Part shown: positions 45,546-58,832 of the stretch, piece by piece | Numbering within the stretch: the stretch's first letter is position 1 | Layout of the letters: each line of letters starts with the position of its first letter | Source of the DNA: Capitella teleta | Taxonomy: Eukaryota; Annelida; Polychaeta; Capitellidae | DNA length: 64,000 nucleotides | Assembly: GCA_000328365.1 (NCBI GenBank) | Contig: KB292771.1 | Location: forward strand, 154,877-218,876 | Reading direction: 5' to 3' | Notes under the pieces: model-generated | Seen by the model: the letters and a program-made list of their open reading frames with translations, nothing else | Databases searched by the model: none | Told to the model about the DNA's origin: nothing | Translations under genes and position numbers: made by a program

Positions 45546-45553
45546 GTGATAAC

Positions 45554-48474
45554 AGATAAAATCTTCTCTGCATCCAACGTTGAAGAGAGCTGTTATTGGG
45601 GCAACAAGTCAGAGTCTCAAAAATTTAGCATTCAGAAAATTCAGCGATCTTGTAAATTACTTGCAGTTGGAATCAATCAATGGTGGCTTAGCTATCATTT
45701 TTTGACAACGGCTTATCAGGTTACAAAATATTAGGTCGGCTTCATATTTCCAGCTAGCTTCAAATTTAAAGCCAATGTAGCAGACGAATAGAATTCAAAG
45801 GTTTTCGTTTGCTGTATTTCGATTCCCTGGTTGAGAAACCGAGAATTGAGACCACATATTTTACCTAAAAAGCCTTGACTTGATCGCTCTCTAATTTCTA
45901 TATGCACGCACACATAGCCTATATATATATATATGATACATAACCGGATAGGTCGTTCTTTGTGAATCTAACGATGTAAGATTCAACATCATACATGGAA
46001 TCATACAATGGATGGATGTGTATCATAAAGGTATGCCGAATTAGAAATAGTCAGTTGAAATAACTTGACAATTTATTGATCAGTGTGCCTAAATCAAAGA
46101 CGGAAACGTTTGGGGGCACACACCCGCAGTTTTGACCAATGCATGCAGTGACAAAAGTGCTAATCACCCCCCTTTACTAATTATCTGGCTTTGAAGATGC
46201 CACTAGTCAGAAATTTTGTTTGCATGCATGTTTCTCCACATCCGACATATATATAGATGTTGCCCAACAAACCCGCATTGAAAATTACTTTCGGTAAAAC
46301 ACTGCTTTGAAGTCTTTAGAGGGTTTGCGCCGAAAGTCAGCGGCTACGTGCGACTTCAAAGAGAATATCTCGAATCAGTGTTGTCGATTGCAATGACGAG
46401 AAAGATTAGCACGTGCAGTGACAGAAGCGCCAACCACCCTCATTCCCTAATTAATTGGCTCTGAAGTAGTCCCTGTAATAGAAAACTCCTTTGCTTTGCT
46501 GCTTTCTTCCGGGTTTGTCGAGGTGATATAACATAATCAATTACTAACTGCTGTGTCAACGCCAGAAGTATAATTCTGTGGTTATTATAATTAATATATC
46601 AAAGGTGAGTTCGATGAATATCATGAGGAAATGTCCTGAAATCGTACAATGTATTCAGTCAACCTCTACAAAAATTCCAGAGATGACGCTAAAGTGGTTA
46701 TTTCATGCGCTTTTGGCTTTAACTGCATAAGACGAGAATCTCGTCTTTGGCGGTCAAGTGTTGGGCGTGAAAAGAGGGTGATCACCGTCTTTGGCAGTGA
46801 ATGTGTTAAGAGGTTATCTGAGATCATATGCCATTCACCTGTTGCAGCACACTCAGGAATTTTTAACGACGAAGTGCCTCTCTTTTGTGCTTCACCATCA
46901 ATTTGGTGTTAGGGCTGTCTCTGCAGGCTTCCTCTGTGATACCAAAATCCAGTTTCACAACATCATATATGTTGAAATCATAAGAAGGTGTCTATCCTAT
47001 ATATAGCTAGGTGTTCCATTTGCAGGTATATAAGTATATGTGTAGGCCTATACACTGATGCTTGATTGTTATTATATCTGATTACAGTGGCTATTGTTGA
47101 TCTATAGTATATCTATATCTCTGAATGAGGGCCCAGGGACTTGGAGATGGATGACCCAACTGAGACAGTAGAAGAACCATCTGATGATCTCCGGGATCCT
47201 GATCATCCATGCATTCATCTTCACAGCTGCTGCTATTAAGGATGATAGGAAAAAGATACCATCTCTTCAGGGTGTTAACTGAGTGCTCATTCTGTTTTGT
47301 TCAAACTATACGCAGGTCCGAGATGGTCTCAGGTTAGTGATTATTTCGCGCGAGCGTATAATTGGATATGGCATGTACAAAAGATACGGTCAGATCCCAC
47401 CCCGTATTGAGTGATATTACTAGAGAAAAGTGTTTGCATTCTCACTTCTTAATGATAAGTATCATGATCTGAATTTTTAAAGCTTATCAGTTTATTGTTC
47501 ATTCCAGAGGTACCAATCTCCTGCGAGTGCAGTGTTTGCTGAGCAAAGGGTCATCAGGAAGAAGTGATTCTCATCTGCACAGGAAGTGGACCAATTATAA
47601 TGAAAACTAAGATATTATGACGAAAAGAAGTCATACTGATAATTCCTTCAAAAGTATTGATGTTCCAATAAAAATCCTTTGATTGAGTATCATATGGAAT
47701 TTATGCAGGTGTGTACACAACATGCACTATCTTATGGCCTTTAAGACATGGAATAGTTACTGCTACATTGTCTGCATAAAAAGACATTCCTGTATGTATC
47801 ATTCGTTATCATATTTCTCTTTCAGTTTTATTCATCCTCAATGCCTTTGGTTGTACGATTTATGATCAAGCCCAGTCCCATTTAATTCAGGCATGTTAAT
47901 TGCAACATTATGATAATGCCAAGTTCATGGCAGAATGATGAGATATAAGCGCTAAAGAAAATTAAAAACTGGATTATGTAATCTTAGAAATTGTTCAACG
48001 AAGTCATGTCAATGTCATATCAGAATAGATGAAAACATGTACACAAAAGTGTGCGTAGATCCTGTACATATCTAATACAGCCCAATTGAGGAACAATCAG
48101 ATCATTTCTTAGAAATAACAACAATCTACATGCAATCATGTATTGATGGCAAATGAAGACAACACCAGAACGCACACACAGTTGACATGAGTTGATTAAG
48201 AGAGCTCTCTTTCAGTTGACATTGACATCCTACTTTTGCTGTCCTTATAGAACCATGCACCATCTGAACATCAGATAAACTGCAGCTGAGGGGAGCTGTT
48301 GAAGCCGAAAAGATACAGGTTTAACAAACATTGATCATATCATCATGAATTAAATTAATTAATATATCTTCATGATTTATAGATGACCGACATAGAGAGA
48401 TGAATGATAAAACGTTTGTTATGCACTGTAAGGTAGTTATAATGAATGAAAACTGTCCAATTGATCTGCTAAAT
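45554..48474. other. Intergenic, no gene seen
   Basis: AT-rich, short frames only. A MEF2-type CTATATATAG lies near 46998, but in no clear promoter context. Confidence 0.5.
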
Positions 48475-49015
48475 CAGGGGTCGGCAACCTTTTTGAGCCC
48501 CAGGCCATCCGACAGAGTACTGAAGAGTCAACGGGCCGCAGCAATAAAAATCCGCCCCACCCCCCCAAAAGGAACACAATGAGTACAAAAAGCAATAACC
48601 TTCATCAAGTTTATTCTCTCTTGACATTAATGCGAGGATTGATGTTGGTGGCGACCGCACAAATCGTCCAAGTTCGGCTCGATCTTGGTTGAGGAAAGAA
48701 CATCTGTCAACCGCTGGTCTGACAGCTCGGAGCGTGTCTTGCTCTTGGTTGTCTTCATCTTACTGAAGAGGTGCTCACAGCCGTAAGTAAAGCCAAAGAG
48801 GGAAGCAATGCGGAGGGCTTCACTCACAAGGGCGGGGAAAGTACCAGACGCAGCAAGAGAGCTCCTGAACTGCAGTGGCGTTGTAATTCTGAACTTGCCC
48901 CGGAGGCCATCGTCGCACTGCAGCTCTATCAGTTTTCCTCACACCTCAACGTCCACATCAAAAGGTGCGGAGAATCTGCGGAACTCTGCCTCACAGGCCC
49001 GCACATCCTGGAATC
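48475..49015 (-). mobile_element. hAT transposase remnant, 3' end with terminal repeat
   Basis: The outer end at 48475 reads CAGGGGTCGGCAACC, a typical hAT/Charlie terminus. Inward, on minus, one frame encodes the C-terminal (dimerisation) part of a transposase of the GTF2IRD2/ZBED5-like hAT group: EAEFRRFSAPFDVDVEV, LIELQCDDGLRGKF, then ASLFGFTYGCEHLFSKMK, KSKTRSELSDQRLTDVL and IEPNLDDL. One in-frame TGA interrupts it (between VDVEV and GKLIELQ), another TGA closes the frame upstream near 49015, and the rest of the gene and the other terminus are missing. It is a dead, 5'-truncated copy. Confidence 0.85.
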
Positions 49016-49556
49016 AGCAGGAGAATTCCTCTTAAAAGCGCTCTCTGATTGGCTCTACTAAAATTTGAAAATCCGAGCACGCTCGAAGAAGCGCTCTGAT
49101 TCGCTCTTAACGGACGATGCGGATTAGCTCTTAATGGAACGCTCCACATGGATCGAGCTAGCATGACTTGTCTCTATTTACCAGAAGCAGAATTTTTCAA
49201 ATCGCAAATTTGAACCTCTTGCATTACAAATTTCCCAGATCCATTGAACACAGCTTTGTCTAAAAACCCCAAAATAAAATTGATTCGTATTTATTACAAA
49301 AAATGTACATGTACAAAGAACCATTTCCATAATTAAAGTTAGAGCAACTCGTTTGTTTATTGTTCAGACAATCATACATAAGCAGAGATTGATTCGTGCT
49401 AGTGCGGAGAACGGGAAGCATTAGCACTTTCGTTGCATTTCGCATCGATCGAGCAGACGAAAATAACAAGCAAGCGTGGGGCGCAAATTCTGCGTGGTCC
49501 GCTCTCGGTTTAGTTGAATGCAATCGTGTGTTGGATAGCTCTGAGCCTCTGCAGTC

Positions 49557-49623
49557 ATGGATCCTCTCTACAAACTGTTTTGTTTAACGATTGCATTTAC
49601 ACTTGTTGTCACTTCTTCATGCG
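49557..49623 (+). CDS. Signal-peptide first coding exon of an unidentified gene
   Basis: ATG at 49557 opens MDPLYKLFCLTIAFTLVVTS followed by SC, a clear secretory signal, and ends in phase 1 at a strong GTGAGT donor (49624). The reading frame carries no downstream extension, as expected for a short first exon. No second exon is certain. The exon at 60000-60169 has the right phase but is 10 kb away. Confidence 0.5.
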
Positions 49624-50160
49624 GTGAGTAAATTGTGTACTGTCACATTACTATTGCTTAGAAATTCCCTGTTCGATCTCACTGTTTCTTTCTCATCTTG
49701 GTTCTTGATCTTAGACTTGGATCTTGTCAAGGGGAAGTTTTCTTTTCGACTTCTAGAAAGGCTCATTGAAATCGGAAAATTCTGCATTCCATCAGCATGG
49801 AATACATTATTTAGGATTGCGGTTATTTAATTGTATCGCTGAAATCAACTAGTGATTAACATATATCAATCATCACTATAGGTCCAATATCGCGATCGAT
49901 AGATAATACATCCATTGGAAAATGCTGGTTTTATTTAGTTATCAAATAATGTAATTCCAATTGATTCTATGTGGCATTGAATGACGTAAGTATATATGGT
50001 GCACATGCTTGCACGGGTTTCGCAGCAACACTTACATTCAGTCATCCATATATAATATATTATATATTACAACATGATGTTCATAATCACATTGATATGC
50101 CTACAATTGCTTCTGGCGCTACAATAAGAAATAAGCAACGAATTTACATATAATATTAAT

Positions 50161-50204
<44 letters not shown>

Positions 50205-52794
50205 TAGATTAATTCCTTGCGGTGATTATAACGACCGCTTTAAATGTTGTTACAAAATGCCAAATGCACTTTATGTTTCACCCACATGCGGTCGGCAATG
50301 TGGGCCCGAACATTTAATGTCGATCTATTCTACATTGTTGAATATTCAATCGAACTTGGCCATCCATCTGTCCAAGTGATGATCGTTGATACCTTCCCAA
50401 AAATTCGAACTGCCCAGCGCCGAGCATTGATTGGAATACGGAATACATTCCTCAACGCACTTTCTGCTCTTCGGCCTTTATAGGCAAACACAACAGCTGT
50501 GCGGATTTAAGCAACCCGAACGAATTAACATGCATGGATAACGATTCAATTGTGCGAACAGCATCGTAACTGCACAAAAGGCCAATTAACATACCTCGCG
50601 ATGAAAATATAGAATAACCTTTGGTTACAAGTCAAAAGGCATACATTAAAGGTTATAAAATATATATCTACTTTGATATAGTATATGCGGAAATGAATGT
50701 TGAAATGTTGGCCGATCGAATTTCATTCAGCTTTAGTGCAGTGTAAATATTGTATGTGCGCATGCCATATCGCTTTGATTTAATAATTACACAATTATTT
50801 GAAATACATGTATGAACTTTAGTTTACTCGATTCATCTCGATTAGGCTTTTACAGATGTTCTATAATTTTTATATGGGCATATATACTGACTATGTATGC
50901 ATAATACATTAATTTTGTACATTATATTCATTATATATGCATAACTACTACACATTATATGACTATATACTTCTTATTTGAGTTATTTTTCACGATAATT
51001 GACTAATTGAGTGCGCTTATTGTAAACATAATCGTCAGTTATGTAACCTCATATTCAATATACATGTTGGCCCATACCCGAATATACCTCGGTCCGAATG
51101 CCCCGAGCGTGCGAAACCCAACTGACCTAAATGCGGGGATTAGCGTCCGATAAACAAAGGTGCGACCCACAGGACCTAGATGAGCCCCTGAGACACGTGG
51201 CTGGAAGTATTGCTATTACGTTTCGTAGTCCTACAATATAATCCAGTATTGAGGCGATTCGGGGGTTTGTGAAATTGCCATTCACTTCAGTCTACTTCGG
51301 TCAAGGTCCGTCGCATAGATTGACCTTCCACGTCGCCTTCAAACTGGCCCGTGGTCATTATCCCGATTCTGTGTGATTCACTTGCATTTGGACAACAACG
51401 CCTGCATTTACAACCGCCTCTGTATCGTTCCACTCTTTAGACTTTTTCATATTCGACATATGTATAATGTATCGTGCGAAACTGTTATAATTCATAATTC
51501 ATTCGTCGGTTATAGTTTATTGGTTTTTCTCTCGAATCGCGTGTGCAAGAACTGAGACGAGAAGGCTATAACACCTCCACGAAGGACACAAGTCACTCTA
51601 CACACGAGGGAACAACCCCCAGGTCAACGACACTTGCAATCGACCAAGATCCAGGCTACCATCAATACCATGCAAAGCAAATATTGGCCCAATAAAAAGC
51701 ACCCAAAATCCCAAACAGCGACGCAGGATGCGACAAGAACTCAAGATCTAAATGGTTTTCTCTCTTCAGGCGTCAGACGCATCACTCAATGACTCTCATC
51801 TTTGACAAAAAAAAAAAAAAGCTCCGCCAAGCGAACCCATCACATCCCTCTCCGCAATTTCGATCAGTGCGCATGCGTCGCTTCCTTATCACACTCTATA
51901 TGCTTCTCTTTCGTTATTTCGCGTAGATGATCTATGTTGTATAGCAATTTCCACCCGACAGAGATTAATTGCGTGTTATTGGAGAACAAGGTTTTGTCCC
52001 GGCCGACGCTTGAGTTGGAAGAGAACGTTGTCTTTTATGAACTTAGCAAATGAGATGATTTTACGATTGCAGCCAGCAATCTGCAACGCCGTATTGCATT
52101 GATAGCATAATATGCACGTATATGCACATATGGTGTATGTTTGGTTGTCTATATAAGCCATACGAGGTATATTCCAACAAGCGTTATAACATTGTATACA
52201 AATCATGGGCCAACCCGTTCGAGTTACCCAGGCGCTGGCAGAGAAGAGGATATATTGAGGGTTGGCCAAACCCCGGCACTGAGCCACGAAGCCTGATCGC
52301 ACATTGCGTATGAGAGATTCGGACTTCATAAATTATGTGTCTACAATAACAAGATGGCTGTCGTTGTGCATTTCGACAAACGTCTTAGACCTGTGTCACC
52401 AGTGCACAGAGTCTACAAGACAGCTAAGAGTGTTTGCCCCCCCCCCCCCTCCGAGTCAAGGGTTTGCAAGGGTGCTCCACGTGCTCCTTGCCTTCGTGGC
52501 TTCATTGAGGGCCCTCGTCGCCGATGAGAGCTCGTCATCACGCTGCAATAACACCGGACTAGCGTGGAGCATGTCGTTCGTTTAGCCGACTGATGTGGCC
52601 GGCGCAATGCTTGATTGCATTCACTTCACGAAATCCCTTGCTCCAATATCGTTTTATCAATACGCGGGTATATTATCGGGAAGCGGTGGCACTGGCTTCT
52701 TGGCTATGAGTGTCGTGGCCTGTGCAATTGGTCTCAAGTGAGGGCATAAAAAGCAAATGGCCTGGTTTAGTGTCTGCGATTCTTCATGATGCAG
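49624..52794. other. No gene identified
   Basis: Probably intronic if the exon at 49557 is real. It contains a (GA)n tract (50164-50215) and a C run (52438-52450). I see no coding exon I would support. Confidence 0.45.
50164..50215. repeat. (GA)n microsatellite
   Basis: About 20 uninterrupted GA units, then a short degraded end. Confidence 0.95.
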
Positions 52795-52920
52795 TACGCG
52801 GAGTATACACTGATGGACGGACGGGCGGAGGGTGCATGGCCTCAGCCGCAGGACACCTCTCCCGATGCTGCCACCGCTTCATATGCACAATATGCTGGTC
52901 ATGGTGACCAGCTGCCGTAG
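52795..52920 (+). CDS. Possible C-terminal coding exon (low support)
   Basis: After an acceptor (TTCATGATGCAG) a phase-0 frame of 41 codons runs to a TAG at 52918-52920. It includes YAEYTLMDGRAEGAWPQPQ and QDTSPDAATASYAQYAGHG. The composition (Tyr, Asp, Gln, Ala, Pro) looks like a cytoplasmic tail rather than noise, and G/C-ending codons are frequent. No family is recognised. Overlapping frames on both strands are also open, so this may be chance. Confidence 0.2.
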   Translation, partial: YAEYTLMDGRAEGAWPQPQDTSPDAATASYAQYAGHGDQLP

Positions 52921-54864
52921 CTGCTGCACTCCCCACAAACGCACGCAATTGTCGCTGAATGAGTGCTGCGTCGTACAGGACGAGTGCAATCCGCGAAACA
53001 ACAGCGTCGTGTGCACGTGTGCATATCCCTCCGGATATAGCTGTATCCATGATCCACTGCGAATGGCGCCGGATGCGGCACATTGTTGTCCCTGGTGGGA
53101 ATTCGATGGCATCGATTCTAATGCCGATAGAAGGCCCACGACAAGGCCGCTGCCCTATGGTCACTTCTGGTGGTCAAACATCACCCAGTGGTCGGCTAAA
53201 TCAAGCAATTTTAACTGCTTTGCTGGAGATAACACTACATATACAAAACTGGACAATGCCTTTTCGATCTGCTTTTATGTTTCTATGTTGCAATAGTTTT
53301 ACTGCAAATGCACCTATGTTGCGAGTTAGTACCTGTCTCATAAAGCATATCTTTCTCAGGCGTATACATGCAATCGTTTGCGAAACATGCCCAAAATTTC
53401 GTTATTCGGTTGTTCCTGCAGTTGCAATCCAGCGCATATTGAAGTACTAAACTGATCCATTACATATCCTGAGATCCACATTCAATTTGTACCTCTTGCA
53501 TTGAATCACTATTATATAGGCATAATAATACATGTACATAGCATAGCATTCAAATAAATCGACAAAACATGAAGGTAGCCATGTTCAGATTGCACCTTCT
53601 GTGTGCAAGACACGACGTCACCATGTCATATGACGTGGGGTTATTTAACATCAGCAGCACCCATTCGTTCTGCCACAGGACCCCTCCTCCGCATGCAGCA
53701 TCATTAACCCATGCGATGGCGAAGTCGCCCCTCTCAGCCAAGGCTAATTACCGCTCCCCTTCCTCGCCACAGCTCTGACGCCGAACTCGTTAATAAATGG
53801 CCAATAATCTCGACTTGAGAGCTGGGCAATTTTCTTGCTCTGTGGTCCGGAAAATTCACTTCAGTTCCTGACCGTAGCAGGTGCCGAGACTGCTCCAACC
53901 AAGCGTTAGCTAAGATTCCTATTCGATTATGAGAATGGAACTTGGTTACACCTGATGCGGCTGATCGAGTCATCACGCTAGTTAAGCCCAGCGGTGTTTT
54001 GAGGGAAAGTTCTGAGGATTTAGACGCTTGCTGCTGCGTATTCTGATCACGCAATCAAGGTATGAGGAGAAGGCGCAGCAGCATCAGCCTATCAGACCCA
54101 TAACGAGGTTTCCTTGATCACGTTTGCAGGTTCGTTTCCTTATGGCAGCAAAGCACCTTCATCCATGTCTGCTCCATCAATTTGCGGTGGCCTTGTGCTC
54201 TTAATGGCCCTGTTCAGCACCATCAGCCGTCCTACTCGATGTCCATCCACTGGTCAAAAGGTTCTTTGGTGCTGGAGTCGGCGCATTTAATGCGCATTGC
54301 CACTTGTACAATGTCCTCCTTGAAGGCGACTTTAGTACTCGGCATGCCTTTACCCAATTCATGAAGACACCCTGACGTTGCATAAGTCACCAATGGGATC
54401 CCAGGAGGGCAATAGTCCCTTAATAATTGCCATTGGTGCGTCAATATAACCACATCTGATTCACAATAACCACAGGAAGTCCAATACACAAGCGATTTAA
54501 GCGGTGTTCTGCCACGAGGTTGACCGCGAATTTGTAATTCTAGTCCTTCGCTGTTAGGCAATCACTCCTCTATTCATCCAATGGACAGCTGCCCATTGTC
54601 CATCTCGCCCCTATGACGGAGACGCCTATGAATTCAGCTTCCGATTCGCAATTAATCCTAAAGTATTTCACGCAGTACCTCCTCAACAGCAACAAACGAC
54701 CTGGCTCGGACTGCGACCGCGATTCCCATTGGTCAAGATCTTCGAGATCGAGTGCTGCTGCTCTACACCCTCAAAATTTAATATTGGCACATTCGATATA
54801 TCCTCTAATTGTTATATTTTTTAAGGAAAATTTTAAATTAAACATTTTCCTTATGTTACTTTAC

Positions 54865-54896
<32 letters not shown>

Positions 54897-54981
54897 CTGA
54901 GAGTCCGTGAACGATTTTATATGCGCCGTTGCGCAAAACTCCGTGGAGTGTAATTCAGCAAATTTCTTACATTGCGAGTCT
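52921..54981. other. No gene identified
   Basis: Several overlapping frames of 60-160 codons, none with a domain. The minus-strand frame 54561-54232 (including LVYWTSCGYCESDVVILTHQ) is the most protein-like, but has no start or splice context. A T run of about 31 lies at 54867-54897. Confidence 0.35.
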
Positions 54982-55012
54982 GGGTCAAGGTCAAGGTCAA
55001 AGGTCAAGGTCA
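54982..55012 (+). promoter_or_regulatory. Cluster of five nuclear-receptor half-sites
   Basis: Five direct half-sites in 31 bases: GGGTCA (54982), AGGTCA (54988), AGGTCA (54994), AGGTCA (55001) and AGGTCA (55007), with spacings 0, 0, 1 and 0. This includes a perfect DR1 (AGGTCAAAGGTCA) and extended TCAAGGTCA sites of the NR5A/ERR type. It could be an enhancer, or just a short tandem repeat of the same motif. Confidence 0.5.
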
Positions 55013-58000
55013 CAGCGATTTTTCAAAATTTCAAATTGGATCGCTTCTAGTTCATTCATTAATTGAGCTAACGTCTTGCAACATTCATCAATCGGTCCAG
55101 TGCATCAATATGTACAGCAAAGCATAAACCTATTACTGCTCTCAGATGCACCGTTCTTGCGTAATCTTGCATAATAGTAATTGAGACTTTTTTAAATGCA
55201 AATATCTCGGTTGTTAAGCAAGTTGTGACATTGAAATTTGCAGAGTATATTGCTAGTATAGCCATCTTACGTAATTATAAGTTTACCAGATGACCTCTGA
55301 TAGAGCCATAAATATGTCAACTTCTGTCAACATGCAAACTCTCATTGAGTCCATCTGGCGCATTGGATGGTTTTGCACAGTCTATATGCTATAGCATTAA
55401 CAATCCTTGTAATTGTTGGATTGCGATGATATTCATAATACATTACATGATAATGTTAAGTCATGTCAGGTAGAAATGCATATCTATATAGGTCAATGGT
55501 TGCGCAATTCTGCTGTAAAATCATAAATTGAAGCATATACTATAGTTTGGCATCATGAACTAATATTACTGCAAATACGTTAATGTTTCCTTGATCGATG
55601 TTCATCGATAGCTTAATTAAAAATTTTCCTTGGTCACATCTCTGATTGATTCTTGTTGTATTTTTGTGTGTATACACAACAGTGCCTCGATGTTACGAAT
55701 GGCTCGTAAATATTTATTCTGGGATGTTTCGTATGACACTCATGCCTATAAGTCATTTGTCATTTCGATTCAAGCCTGAAATAGAATTGTATAGTGTGGT
55801 ATGCAGACTGTTCTATACATGCCGCATGTCTAGCTGTCACAGCTATAGAAATCCACTACATACTGCACGTAATGCGTACGGTAGAATACACGGGACTAGA
55901 TTATTAGCCAAAGTCAACCGCCAGAGGACTCCTAAAGATGTCGATCTCAGCCATCACATTTCTATTCTGATCAAGATCTTTAATTTATTGTCTTGATTTC
56001 ACGTCGACGACATTGCACATGTATCTATTCTCGAATTGCAAGTCCTGACGCTTAAAATATTCATTGATATTCTTGGAATCTTTATCCCCGGAGACTACTT
56101 ATTGAGATGCTCGATCTGCCGCCGCTGGCGTCGGTCTACGTCGCTCCGTTCAGGAGAGCAAACATCATCCGTTCTTGGCGACACGATATTGTTGAAATTT
56201 TACACCGTTGATTCGATTACGTGGTCGGCGAATGAGTTGTGGCTGGCGTGCATGACTATCTGATTAATGAGCTGCTTATGCATGAAGTATATATACACGC
56301 ACCTGTCACTTGTGAATGAATATGTCATGAGCCCAACGCAAGCAATCACAGGATGACTACCTTAATGGCTACATGTGGGAACCGATTGGCTATTATTTCG
56401 ATTTCCGATTCGTGCGATGATTATTTCCTTTTAGTTCACGTTAAGGGATTGCATGCTACTTTCTTTCACTAGTTCATAGTTGCCTACTGTGTTCATTAAT
56501 AAATGCATGAGTCGGTCATTCATCTCATTATGCAATGGCTGAAGGTCATTGATCTAATGATGTCCCCCGAGAGTCAATAGTATTCAACAAGCAAGTGATG
56601 GATCTTTATTAAGTTACAAGTAAACTTATTCCACCACTCATGCTGCTTTGTCTTCAATTTTTGCCGAGTGAAAAAACCCAATAGTATACATGTATATTCA
56701 CGATCGACATTCTACAGACGGAGCCATACTGATAGCTGATTGATCGACTGATAGATGGTCGCATATTTGGCCGTGCAATACTGCAGAAATGATGCTCCAC
56801 CATTTTCCCTCGAGCTGTGAGCATTGTTTTCATGCACCCAAAATTCGCACCGTCAAAAGATTTGCGAACCCAATTCCCTGCACATTCGACCCCTTTTCCC
56901 TAACCACGTCACACAGGGCGTGAATTATGAATCCGTGTTTGGCAATGCTGCGAGGTATCCTGTAACTTTTTTTTTTTCTGCGTCAGCAATTTTGATTATC
57001 AAATTACTGACTAGGCAGAGCAGAAGCAAAAAGGACAACTTCCTCCGAGGCACGCTGCTTCACACGCGTGCGCTCTTGCGTTGCGTGGAGGTGACTGCTA
57101 AAACGTATATGCACTGGTGAAACTCCCTATACCTGCTTACAAAGTTATATATCCGTTCAATAGGAAAGCTCGCGACATGGAATGAGGGTCTTTGAGAAGT
57201 GTGGCGCGGAATGTTCTTGACACATTTGGTAATGTTTTGATTGAGGTATTACAAAATAACGATATATGTGGAAGACATGATTTGATCCTTTGTCGAAATC
57301 GAAATCGATTTCGTCGCATGCTGACATTCAATATTGTTAGAGAGATAATGAAAACATCACCACATGATGATTCAACAACTCAAATGTTGACATTTAGTCA
57401 ACACGGCACGAAGTCATCATGCAAGTCTGGAAAAGAGACACGATTTCGAGTGGGCGACGCTGCCTCTCTCCTCTGAAGAGCAGTGGACCAAACATAAACA
57501 TGTTCAGCTCATCAAATTGAGCGTGCAACTCTTGATCGAACATGAAAGCTGCTTCAATTTGCTTGCCATCCGCCGGCTTTCAAAGTCTAAACATCGGCTC
57601 TTCCGACCCACCGTTTAGTCGTTTGTGAACAGCTGTTCCTATTGTAATGTAATTTGTAGAAAGCAAACTAGTCTCTGCTTCGTTTCCTTGTCTTTACGTA
57701 TAGTCAAGGTTGTTGACCTTTTGACCTGTCCATTTCAAAATGACATGTCAGTGTGATATAGGGTAAACTTATTTCAGACCATGCCAGTGCAGTTCACCAC
57801 TAGACCATGCTTTTTAATCTGATTGTCAGTGCAGAATTGCGTGAATTTTACAGCGTTCTGTTCATTGCTTTGCGCGCGTGTAATATATAGCTTGTACTGC
57901 ATAATGGCGTTTCATGACAGTTGCTGCATTAATTTGCGCTCTCGTTTGGTTTAGATTTGCGCTCCCTGGAATTACAACAAAATGTGATTTTTGTGCTGAA

Positions 58001-58342
58001 AGAACCCCGGTCGGCGAGTGCATATCATGAAAACCCCGCATTTACTGCATGGTGATGTCAACCCTGCATGCTGTGAATGAAGAACTTTGAATGAAGAACG
58101 GTTATTAATGAAATTGAACTTTGAAATGGTGATCTAGTAACGGACACACAGACAATGGTTGAGTGTCGTAAGAAGATAGAAAGGACATTCGAATTAAAGC
58201 GTTAATTATGGTCGGGTAACAAGTTGTAAAGTGGCTGATAAATTGTGTCTTTGGCTGACCTAATCCGTGTGAGGCCTTGTCCTTCGGCCTGTGTATATTT
58301 CACTTGACCCAAGCGGCAAACGTGTGTGATTGATGCTCGTGA
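55013..58342. other. No gene identified
   Basis: AT-rich with short frames. The 57192-57476 plus frame has no domain. TTGACCTTTTGACC near 57715 is another loose nuclear-receptor-like pair. Confidence 0.4.
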
Positions 58343-58653
58343 AGTGAGGAGCCCATCGCCCATGTTCGCCGCACAGAAGCACGTGGTGCGAAATCGTTCT
58401 CAGACGGCGACGCCATTTCCGAGTATCGTTTTGGAAATCTCCCAGTGAGAAAAGACCTTTTGCCGATTGTTTATTCGAGCGAAATGTCTCATGAATCTCA
58501 CGGAATAATCGGCCCCTGGGGGGAAACGTGGCTGGCGTTTTACCTTATCGCTTACTCGCTCTGTTTGGCTTATCTCGCCGCTCTGTCTCTCAAACTATTG
58601 GCACCGTTTGTCAATGATAACAATACGCTGAGACAGGGCGACACATACCCATA
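58343..58653 (+). CDS. Possible small membrane protein or terminal exon with one TM helix
   Basis: The frame is open from 58343 to a TAA at 58651-58653. From the ATG at 58484 it encodes 56 residues with one strong hydrophobic helix (WLAFYLIAYSLCLAYLAALS) flanked by MSHESHGIIGPWGE and a polar tail (NDNNTLRQGDTYP). Codons are often C/G-ending, unlike the surroundings. A TTCTCAG acceptor at 58397-58403 would also make it a last exon. No family is recognised. Confidence 0.3.
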
Positions 58654-58801
58654 ACGGCTGAATCTTCATGCAGTCAATTGTGTCTGATCAAGATAAGCTT
58701 GGCGTTCGGATGCAATTGCTTACAGATATGTATGATGTTCTTATATTTATATAAGCAATTGTTCCCATTCCTTAAGAGCTTTGTTCATTCAGTCTTTTCC
58801 T

Positions 58802-58832
<31 letters not shown>

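Noticed and set aside
52784-53296. Overlapping Cys-rich frames on both strands, first thought to be an EGF-like domain (ECNPRNNSVVCTC)
   Set aside because: Cys spacing does not fit EGF, both strands are equally open and no splice sites frame it; it is likely a GC-rich patch.
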